A DNA stretch of 64,000 bases, taken from assembly GCF_003205615.1 (NCBI RefSeq), contig NZ_PYBV01000019.1:192415-256414 (forward strand), given 5' to 3'. Positions within the stretch are counted from its first letter, which is position 1; each line of letters opens with the position of its first letter. The translations under genes and the position numbers were made by a program. The DNA is from Micromonospora arborensis (GTDB lineage Bacteria; Actinomycetota; Actinomycetes; Mycobacteriales; Micromonosporaceae). Positions 1 through 6,253 of the stretch are shown here, piece after piece. Below the pieces are notes generated by a model. It did no database searches. It was not told the DNA's origin and saw only the letters and a program-made list of their open reading frames with translations.

Positions 1-20
1 CGGTCGGTCGGTCGGTCGGG
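1..20. repeat. CGGT tetranucleotide run at the window edge
   Basis: The window opens with about four and a half head-to-tail CGGT units. The run may continue to the left of the window. No gene is visible between it and the hairpin element at 87. Confidence 0.7.
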
Positions 21-86
21 GCCAAACTACCCTGAACTGGACGAAATGTGCCGACCCAAAGCCCATCCGGGCGTGCATCCGGCGCT

Positions 87-160
87 GATCAACACGAGGT
101 CGGCGATGTTGCGGCATCCGGCCTGGTTGATACCGCAACATCGCCGATCTTGTGTTGATC
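87..160. repeat. 74-bp hairpin element, copy 1 (32-10-32)
   Basis: A 32-nt arm (87-118) is followed by a 10-nt loop (119-128) and its inverted copy (129-160), with 3 mismatches in 32. The arm begins GATCAACAC, has the core TCGGCGATGTTGCGG, and in the right arm read inward ends GGTATC. A second element with the same geometry and the same conserved blocks lies at 50065-50138, so this looks like a dispersed family rather than a one-off terminator. It lies in a non-coding stretch; which gene lies to the left is not visible. Confidence 0.85.
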
Positions 161-264
161 AAAGCGGGATCCGTAGTCAGGCGCGTCTGGGCGGGGCGGG
201 ACCTCCCCGTTTCGCGACTCCCGCACGGCTCGCGGCATGATCATGGAGCCTGAAGGTGCGACAA

Positions 265-386
265 ATCCCGAAAGGCCAACCGAACCCGAGGGGCAACGGA
301 ACCCGAGGGCCAACCGAACCTGAGGGGCAACGGAACCCGAGGGGCAACGAAACCCGACGGCAACCGAGCCCGAGAAGACAACCGAG
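265..386. repeat. 17-bp degenerate tandem repeat upstream of the DUF2786 gene
   Basis: About seven imperfect copies of a roughly 17-bp unit (ACCCGAGGGGCAACGGA and variants) run from 265 to 386, ending just before the ribosome binding site of the gene starting at 404. Outer copies are more diverged than central ones. Apart from the hairpin at 87-160, I see nothing else in 21-390. Confidence 0.8.
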
Positions 387-403
387 AAGTGGAGGAGGTG
401 CCC

Positions 404-1669
404 GTGCCGGACGCGGACGAACTCGTCGCCAACGCGCTCGCGGCGGTGCGCGGCACCGACGTACGGCTGGCCGAACGGCAGCTGGACCAACTGATGGTCG
501 GCACCGGCGCGGCGGACGGCACCACGGCGGTGGACGCCGCGCTGGTGCGTCGCCTGGTCCGCGGCCTGGGGCGGCTCTGGCCGCGTGGCTGGCAGCCGGT
601 CGACGTGGACCGGATCACCAGCCGGCGGATCGACCCCCGCGCGGCGCGGTTGGTCCGGGACGCGATGGCCGTCCAGCGGCGCGGGCAGTCGGATCCGGTC
701 CCGGCCTGGTTTGACGAGCAGTTGCGCGAGCTGGCCAGCGAGGTACGGGCGGACGTCGAGAACGTGCTGGCCGCCTGGTCGGGGCGGGAGTCGCTGGACC
801 GGGCCGACGCGCTCCGTGCGGCGGTGGACGTCCTCGCGCTGGTGGAGAGCCTGCCGCCGATCGCGGTGCTGCGCCCGCCCCCGGGCACGACCGGCGCGGC
901 GACCGCCCGACCGGCCGGTACGGCCCGCAGCGGGTCGCCGATGCTGGACCGGGTACGGGCGTTGCTGGCCAAGGCCGAGTCGACGACGTTCCCGGCCGAG
1001 GCGGAGGCGCTGACCGGGAAGGCCCAGGAGTTGATCGCCCGGCACAGCATCGACGAGGCGCTGCTGGCCGCCGGGTCGGAGCGCGGCGACGTGCCCGGCG
1101 GGGTACGCCTGAGCACCGACACCCCGTACGCGGGGGCCAAGGCGCTGCTGGTGCAGGAGGTGGCGGCGGCGAACCGGTGCGAGGCGGTCTGGTCCGACGA
1201 TCTCGGCTTCGCGACCGTGCTGGGCTGGCCGGCCGACCTGGTGGCGGTGGAGTTGCTCTACACCTCCCTGCTGGTGCAGGCGACCGCGGCGATGCTGCGT
1301 GGTCGCGCCGAACGGCGGGCGGGGTCGGGGCGGCGGACGAAGGTCTGGGACGAGTCCTTCCTCAACGCGTTCGCGCTGCGGATCGGCGAACGGCTGCGTG
1401 CGGCCACCGAGGCGGCAACCGACGCGGCGGACCAGGCGGCGGCCGAGACGGCCGGGGCGGAGCGGTTGTTGCCGGTGCTCGCCGCGCGGGGCGAGGCGGT
1501 CCGGGAGCGGCTGGACACGCTCTTCCCGGGCGTGACCCGGCACCGGCTCAGCGTCCGCGACGCCGAGGGTTGGTCGTCCGGCACCTCGGCCGCCGACCGC
1601 GCGTCGTTGGACGTCGGCGGCGGGCGTAGACCCCGGCAGGTGCCCGGCCGACCCGACGACCGGCGCTGA
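404..1669 (+). CDS. DUF2786 domain protein
   Basis: A 421-aa soluble protein. The DUF2786 signature (MLDRVRALLAKAEST followed by GKAQELIARHSID) lies at about residues 180-218, and the C-terminal half matches the domain that usually follows it (DUF7168 in recent Pfam). The family is common in actinomycetes and has no proven activity. I chose GTG 404 because GGAGGAG at 391-397 sits 6 nt upstream; GTG at 389 and 398 are in frame but lack a properly spaced site. The N-terminal 170 residues are helical and Arg/Asp-rich, with no signal peptide. The stop codon runs into a 15-bp tandem repeat. No operon partner is seen. Confidence 0.85.
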   Translation: MPDADELVANALAAVRGTDVRLAERQLDQLMVGTGAADGTTAVDAALVRRLVRGLGRLWPRGWQPVDVDRITSRRIDPRAARLVRDAMAVQRRGQSDPVPAWFDEQLRELASEVRADVENVLAAWSGRESLDRADALRAAVDVLALVESLPPIAVLRPPPGTTGAATARPAGTARSGSPMLDRVRALLAKAESTTFPAEAEALTGKAQELIARHSIDEALLAAGSERGDVPGGVRLSTDTPYAGAKALLVQEVAAANRCEAVWSDDLGFATVLGWPADLVAVELLYTSLLVQATAAMLRGRAERRAGSGRRTKVWDESFLNAFALRIGERLRAATEAATDAADQAAAETAGAERLLPVLAARGEAVRERLDTLFPGVTRHRLSVRDAEGWSSGTSAADRASLDVGGGRRPRQVPGRPDDRR

Positions 1670-1742
1670 CCCGACCGACGCCGACCCGACCGGCGCCGAC
1701 CCGACCGGCGCTGACCCGACCGGCGCCGACCCGACCGGCCTG
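1668..1742. repeat. 15-bp tandem repeat starting in the stop codon
   Basis: Five head-to-tail copies of GACCCGACCGGCGCC (one or two changes per copy) begin at the second base of the TGA at 1667-1669. A further partial copy lies at about 1757-1771. The unit is a multiple of 3. The reverse strand would read as a Gly-Ser-Ala-Pro-Val repeat, but nothing supports translation there. Confidence 0.8.
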
Positions 1743-1899
1743 GGACCACGCTCGCGCCGACCCGACCGGCGTGGGACCACCGCTGGCGCAACTTTCTGCG
1801 ATTTTCTTCGGTACGCGGTAGGGAACGGGGTTTCGGCTCCGACCCTCCGGTGAGTCGCGCCCCGGCCGGGGTGTGACCGAGGCTTGAGGAGCATCCGCC

Positions 1900-2265
1900 G
1901 TGAAGTACATGCTGCTGATCTGGAACCGTCCCGGCTTCACCGAGGAGCTGACCGAGCAGGACCGCCTGGCTCTGTTCGGCGAGGTCGACGAGATCATGAA
2001 GGAGCTGACCGAGACCGGCGAGCTGGTGGACGGGCAGGCGTTGGCCAACCCGTCGCAGACGTTGACGGTTCGGCTCGTGGACGGCAACGCCGAGGTCATC
2101 GACGGGCCGTTCATGGAGAGCAAGGAACAGTTCGCCGGCTACCTGACCGTCGACTGCGACAGTCCGCAGCGGGCCGCCGAGATCGCCGCCCGCTGGCCGG
2201 ACGTGCGCTACGGCGGCGCGATGGAGGTCCGCCCGATCATGAACGAGGCCGGGACGGAGATGTGA
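1900..2265 (+). CDS. YCII/DGPF-family protein, partner of ECF42 sigma factor
   Basis: A 121-aa YCII-related protein with the family hallmark DGPFMESKEQ at about residues 68-77. DGPF proteins are encoded beside ECF42-group sigma factors in many actinobacteria and are thought to work with or under them; the biochemical role is unknown. The GTG start has GAGGAG at 1886-1891, 8 nt upstream. The stop codon overlaps the sigma-factor start by 4 nt (GTGA), so the two are translationally coupled. The product is cytoplasmic with no membrane segment. Confidence 0.9.
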   Translation: MKYMLLIWNRPGFTEELTEQDRLALFGEVDEIMKELTETGELVDGQALANPSQTLTVRLVDGNAEVIDGPFMESKEQFAGYLTVDCDSPQRAAEIAARWPDVRYGGAMEVRPIMNEAGTEM

Positions 2266-3515
2266 CCGACGACCGGACGGTCGAGGACCTGCTGCGCATG
2301 CTCGCGCCGCAGGTCCTCGGCCTGCTGGTCCGCCGGTACGGGCAGTTCGACAGGTGCGAGGACGCGGTCCAGGAGGCGCTGTTGGCCGCCGCGACGCAGT
2401 GGCCGGGGCAGGGCGTACCGGATAGTCCGCGCGCGTGGTTGCTCACCGTGGCCACCCGCCGGCTCACCGACGAGTGGCGCAGCGAGAGCGCTCGCCGGGA
2501 CCGCGAGGTGGCGGTGGCGCGGCGCGAGCCGGCGTACGCCGGGGTGGCTCCGCCGGCCGACGCGGAGCCGGCGGTGGCGGACGCCGACGACACCCTCACC
2601 TTGCTGTTTCTCTGCTGCCACCCGGCGCTGACCGGATCGACGCAGGTGACGCTCACCCTGCGCGCGGTCGGCGGTCTCAGCACCGCCCAGATCGCTCGGG
2701 CGCACCTGGTGCCGGAGGCGACGATGAGCCAACGGATCCGCCGGGCCAAGCAGCGGATCGAGGCGGCTGGTGCCCGGTTCACCATGCCCGAGCCGGGTGA
2801 GCGGGACGAGCGGCTGCGCACGGTGCTCCGGGTGCTCTACCTGATCTTCAACGAGGGGTACACCGCGTCGAGTGGGCCGGACCTGCACCGGGCCGAGTTG
2901 ACCGGGGAGGCGATCCGGTTGGCCCGCATCCTGCATGGGCTGCTGCCCGACGACGGCGAGGTGGCCGGGTTGTTGGCGCTGATGCTGCTCACCGACTCGC
3001 ACCGGGCGGCTCGGCTCGGCCCGGACGGTGAGCTGGTGCCGCTGGCCGAGCAGGACCGCACCCGGTGGGACGCGACTGCCATCACGGAGGGGATCGCGCT
3101 GATCACCGAGGCGTTGACGTGGTCACCGCCCGGCCCGTACCAGCTTCAGGCGGCGATCGCCGCGGTGCACGCCGAGGCGCCGACGGCGGCGGAGACGGAC
3201 TGGCGGCAGATCGTCGTGCTGTACCGGCTGCTGGCCCGGATCGCGCCGAACCCGATGGTCACCCTCAACCAGGCGGTGGCGGTTGCCATGGTGGACGGGC
3301 CACGGGCGGGTCTCGCCCAGCTCACGTCGTTGGACGCCGACGAGCGCACCGCCGGCCACCACCGGCTCGTCGCCGTCCGGGCCCACCTGTTGGAGTTGGC
3401 CGGGGAGGGCGGCGCGGCGCGGGAGGCGTACCTGGCGGCGGCACGCGGCACGACCAGCCTGCCGGAGCAGCGGTACCTGGAGCTGAAGGCCGCCCGGCTG
3501 ACGGGGCAACGCTGA
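2262..3515 (+). CDS. ECF42-type RNA polymerase sigma factor with C-terminal TPR-like extension
   Basis: A 417-aa sigma-70-family protein. Region 2 lies at about residues 8-75 (the ECED-like segment FDRCEDAVQEALLAA, then DSPRAWLLTVATRRLTDEWR). Region 4 follows at about 125-170 (LRAVGGLSTAQIARAHLVPEATMSQRIRRAK). A long helical C-terminal half (DUF6596/SnoaL-free TPR-like extension) fills the rest and contains FNEGYTASSG. This layout together with the overlapping DGPF gene defines the ECF42 group, which has no anti-sigma factor; the C-terminal extension is thought to be regulatory. Start GTG 2262 has GGAG just upstream and overlaps the preceding stop. Confidence 0.9.
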   Translation: MTDDRTVEDLLRMLAPQVLGLLVRRYGQFDRCEDAVQEALLAAATQWPGQGVPDSPRAWLLTVATRRLTDEWRSESARRDREVAVARREPAYAGVAPPADAEPAVADADDTLTLLFLCCHPALTGSTQVTLTLRAVGGLSTAQIARAHLVPEATMSQRIRRAKQRIEAAGARFTMPEPGERDERLRTVLRVLYLIFNEGYTASSGPDLHRAELTGEAIRLARILHGLLPDDGEVAGLLALMLLTDSHRAARLGPDGELVPLAEQDRTRWDATAITEGIALITEALTWSPPGPYQLQAAIAAVHAEAPTAAETDWRQIVVLYRLLARIAPNPMVTLNQAVAVAMVDGPRAGLAQLTSLDADERTAGHHRLVAVRAHLLELAGEGGAAREAYLAAARGTTSLPEQRYLELKAARLTGQR

Positions 3516-3635
3516 GGTCCGCCAGCGCTCGCTCCCGTCGCGCTCGCCCGCGCCGCCCACGTCGTACGCGCCACGCGACGCCCCTGATCACGCCCTCGAC
3601 CACCGGGCGGGACTGACCCACCCGGCGGCCGACGG

Positions 3636-5099
3636 TCAGACTTCGGGTTCGATGGCCGGGCAGTTGGTGCCCCGGGCCGGCACCACTTGGTCGATCAGGT
3701 AGGCATCGACAGCCTGCCCCACGCACGGGCTGGTGGTGTAGCTACCGTGCCCCCACCCCTGATAGGTGAGCAGCACGCCGTGCCTGCCCAACTGCCGCGC
3801 CACGTTGGTGGCCCAGCCGTACCCGCTGGCCGGGTCGTGCACGGTGGCGGCGAGCAGCAGCGGCACGGCGGTGCGGACCCGCAGGCGGTGCTGCGGGTTG
3901 GCGACCGGCTGCGGCGTGCCCAGGCAGGTCGCGAGGGCGAACAGCGCCGTCGGATAGCGCAGGTCGGGCGCGAGGCGGGCCACCCGGCGCAGGTGTCCGG
4001 CGTACTCCCGGTAGTCGCGGACGGGCAGGCTCCAGTCCTGGCAGAAGACCGCGAAGGGGTACGACGCCACGGCCTCGGCGGTCGGTCCGGCTGCGGCCGA
4101 TAGCGCGGTGGCCGGCGAGGCGGAGGTCTCCATCGTGCCGAGCCATTCGGCCAGCCCCGGCCACCGCCCGGTGTCGTAGAACTCCTTGTGGGTGAGCCGG
4201 GCCAACTCGAACGGGGTCAGCACGATCCCGGGGCGCTTCGGATCGGTGAGCGTGCCGCGCTCGGCCCGCGTACGCAGCCCGGCCCAGATCGCCCGGAAGT
4301 CCCGACCGTGCAGGGCGCAGGCGCTGGACCGGTCACACCAGGCCACGAACTCGTCGAACGCGTCCTCCGCGGTGACCGCCTGGCTGTCGAGGAACGCGCG
4401 GGTGTCGCCGCTGTGGTCCATCGCGGCCTCCAGCACCATGGCGCGGACCCGGTCGGGGTACAGCTCGGCGTACCGCTCGCCGAGCAGGGTGCCGTACGAA
4501 CTGCCGTGAAAGGTCAACTGCCGCTCGCCGAGCGCGCTGCGGATCGCGTCCAGGTCGCGGGCGGCGCTGGTCGTGTCCACGTGGTCGTAGAGCGCCCCGG
4601 TACGGGCCCGGCAGTCGGCGCGCAGCAGTGCGTTGCCGGCCAGGGTGGCGTCGAACTGAGCCTGGTCGGCGATCAGTTGCGGTTGCCGGGAGAGCAGGTC
4701 CCGGGAACAGACCACCGGGTGGCTGCCGCCGGTGCCGCGCGGGTCGAAGCTGACGATGTCGAATCGGCGGCGCAGGTCGGCGCTGAACCGGGAACTGCCG
4801 TTCACCACCCGGTCGACTCCACTGTCGCCCGGCCCGCCGGGGCCGAAGACCAGCGAACCTTGCCGGGCGGCCGGATCGGTGGCGACCCGGCGAGCCAACG
4901 CCAGGTCGAAGCGCTCACCTCGGGGTCGGTTCCAGTCCACCGGCAGCGACAGGGTGCCGCACTCGGCGGTGGCGTCCTTCGGGCAGGGTTGCCAGTCGAT
5001 GGTGGGGCGGGCGGCGGCCGGGCTCGCCGGGGTCAGGCCGGCGGCCGTGAGGGCCAGGGCGACCGCCCAGCCGACGGCAGATTTGCGTACGCGCAGCAT
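3636..5099 (-). CDS. Secreted alpha/beta hydrolase, tripeptidyl-aminopeptidase (TAP) type
   Basis: A 487-aa S33-family peptidase of the Streptomyces SlpD/SlpE/TAP kind. An N-terminal signal peptide (basic RVRKS, a hydrophobic core, cut near ASPAAA-RP) predicts export. The nucleophile is Ser in HGSSYGT at about residue 200. Acid and base residues are likely Asp in TVHDPASGYG and His in GWGHGSY, within the C-terminal TAP domain. The family removes N-terminal tripeptides or acts on related ester and amide substrates; the substrate here is unknown. It is monocistronic, with 120 bp of unremarkable sequence to the convergent sigma-factor gene. Confidence 0.88.
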   Translation of the reverse strand: MLRVRKSAVGWAVALALTAAGLTPASPAAARPTIDWQPCPKDATAECGTLSLPVDWNRPRGERFDLALARRVATDPAARQGSLVFGPGGPGDSGVDRVVNGSSRFSADLRRRFDIVSFDPRGTGGSHPVVCSRDLLSRQPQLIADQAQFDATLAGNALLRADCRARTGALYDHVDTTSAARDLDAIRSALGERQLTFHGSSYGTLLGERYAELYPDRVRAMVLEAAMDHSGDTRAFLDSQAVTAEDAFDEFVAWCDRSSACALHGRDFRAIWAGLRTRAERGTLTDPKRPGIVLTPFELARLTHKEFYDTGRWPGLAEWLGTMETSASPATALSAAAGPTAEAVASYPFAVFCQDWSLPVRDYREYAGHLRRVARLAPDLRYPTALFALATCLGTPQPVANPQHRLRVRTAVPLLLAATVHDPASGYGWATNVARQLGRHGVLLTYQGWGHGSYTTSPCVGQAVDAYLIDQVVPARGTNCPAIEPEV

Positions 5100-5170
5100 G
5101 AGGTGCTGTCCTCTCCTTGAAGGAGCGTTGCCGGTGAACTCGCCCAGTGGGCGAGGTGATGCTGCTTCCG

Positions 5171-5204
5171 CCCGGGCCGTCGAGTAGCCGCTCGACGGCC
5201 CGGG
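5171..5204 (-). terminator. Perfect 14-bp hairpin terminator
   Basis: CCCGGGCCGTCGAG (5171-5184) pairs exactly with CTCGACGGCCCGGG (5191-5204) around a 6-nt loop. It lies 17 nt past the stop of the ArsR-like/membrane-protein operon. There is no U-tract, which is usual in high-GC actinomycetes. Confidence 0.8.
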
Positions 5205-5220
5205 ACCTTCGTCGCCGAGG

Positions 5221-5499
5221 TCAGTCGACGTCGCTCAGGACGCGTTCGACAGTGCTCATCCGGGTCTCCATCCCGCCCAGCCGGCCATCCATGGCGGCGA
5301 GCAGTCGGGCGTTCTCCGCCTGGGCCTGAGTTGCCGTTTCGGCGAGCCGGCGGTAGTCGTCCGCGCGGGCCGACTCGAGCCGGGCCCGCCGGGTCTTGGC
5401 GAACTGGACGACGGTCACCGTGAACACGCTGATCAGCAGGGCGAAGATGCCGATCGCGCCGACCACCTCGGTCCAGTCGTGGTCGCTCATTCCGGTCAT
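5221..5499 (-). CDS. Small membrane protein with coiled-coil tail
   Basis: A 92-aa protein. A short N-terminus (DHDWTEVV) leads to one transmembrane helix (GAIGIFALLISVFTVTVVQFA, residues about 14-34). A charged heptad-rich cytoplasmic tail follows (TRRARLESARADDYRRLAETATQAQ and on). It overlaps the upstream ArsR-like gene by 4 nt (ATGA), so the pair is co-translated. An internal Met at residue 4 is an alternative start. The family function is unknown to me. The coupling suggests that a membrane signal or scaffold protein and a DNA-binding protein act together; that is inference. Confidence 0.75.
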   Translation of the reverse strand: MTGMSDHDWTEVVGAIGIFALLISVFTVTVVQFAKTRRARLESARADDYRRLAETATQAQAENARLLAAMDGRLGGMETRMSTVERVLSDVD

Positions 5500-5858
5500 C
5501 GGTCCGCTCCTGGTTGTTCGGCCGAGTCGGGCACGGTCAGCGTCTCGACTGCCGCCGCGATGACCTCGGGGGTGAGTGTGAGCACGAACGGCTCCACCTC
5601 GTAGTAGTTCATGGCCTTCCCGTCCTCCGACAACTCCAGGCTGGCGGTGACCAACCCGGCCGCTGCCAGCTTCCGTAGGTGGACCTGCAGCAGCGCTCGG
5701 CTGATGCCCAGTTGTCGGGCCAGCCCGCTGACGTAGGCACGCTCGTGGGCCAGCGCGGCGACGACCCGCAGCCGGTGCGGGTTGGACAACGCCGCCAGCA
5801 CCCGAATCAGGTCGTCACCGGTCAGCGGTGAAGCTCTGCTCATAACCGGCCCTCGCAC
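5496..5858 (-). CDS. ArsR-like winged-helix regulator
   Basis: A 120-aa protein with a winged-helix fold: the ArsR-like segment LAALSNPHRLRVVAALAHERAYVSGLARQLGISRALLQVHLRKLAAAGLV lies at about residues 17-68. It has no cysteines, so it is not a typical metal-sensing ArsR. The C-terminal part (NYYEVEPFVLTLTPEVIAAA) resembles actinobacterial transcriptional repressors of unknown ligand. Met 6 is an alternative start. It forms a two-gene operon with the membrane coiled-coil protein downstream. The upstream 5859-5950 stretch likely holds the promoter. Confidence 0.82.
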   Translation of the reverse strand: MRGPVMSRASPLTGDDLIRVLAALSNPHRLRVVAALAHERAYVSGLARQLGISRALLQVHLRKLAAAGLVTASLELSEDGKAMNYYEVEPFVLTLTPEVIAAAVETLTVPDSAEQPGADR

Positions 5859-5956
5859 ATGCCAAGAGAAGTTAGCAGGTATCGGCGCGTGGTGGTGCGA
5901 ACGGGCGGCGAAATCAGGGGGTTCTCAGGGTCACCCGCAGGGCCGGACACACAGAA

Positions 5957-5988
5957 CGCCGGGCCGGTGAGTGATCACCGGCCCGGCG
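5957..5988 (-). terminator. 14-bp hairpin terminator after csbD
   Basis: CGCCGGGCCGGTGA (5957-5970) pairs perfectly with 5975-5988 across a GTGA loop, 17 nt past the csbD stop. Confidence 0.8.
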
Positions 5989-6005
5989 CGCGGGTACGTC
6001 GTACG

Positions 6006-6179
6006 TCAGCTCTTGAAGGCGTCCTTGATCTTCTCGCCCGCCTGCTTGAGCTTGGCCGTGGACTGGTCAGCGCGACCCTCGGCCTCGAGCTGCTCGTTAT
6101 CGGTGGCGCGACCAGCGCCTTCCTTCAGCTTGCCGGCCGCGTCCTCGGTGGCGTTGTTGATCTTGTCGTCGATACCCAT
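6006..6179 (-). CDS. CsbD-family stress protein
   Basis: A 57-aa hydrophilic protein matching CsbD (MGIDDKINNATEDAAGKLKE, then the second amphipathic repeat AEGRADQSTAKLKQAGEKIKDAF). The start ATG 6179 has GGAGG at 6186-6190, 6 nt away; a longer frame from 6197 lacks such a site. CsbD proteins are small, abundant general-stress proteins of unknown mechanism. It lies 74 bp downstream of copA on the same strand, so read-through from the copper operon is possible. Confidence 0.88.
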   Translation of the reverse strand: MGIDDKINNATEDAAGKLKEGAGRATDNEQLEAEGRADQSTAKLKQAGEKIKDAFKS

Positions 6180-6253
6180 TGCCAACCTCCATCGCAAGCG
6201 TCGCTACAACACCACCAGTACCCCCGCCGACGCCGGTCCAACCATTACCGCCG

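Noticed and set aside
265..386. CRISPR array
   Set aside because: The repeats are 17 bp, contiguous, degenerate and without spacers; no cas gene is present.
89..1894. 601-codon minus-strand frame with a GSAPV repeat
   Set aside because: The repeat is the reverse of the 15-bp tandem repeat; the frame lies opposite the DUF2786 gene and crosses the promoter of the YCII gene.
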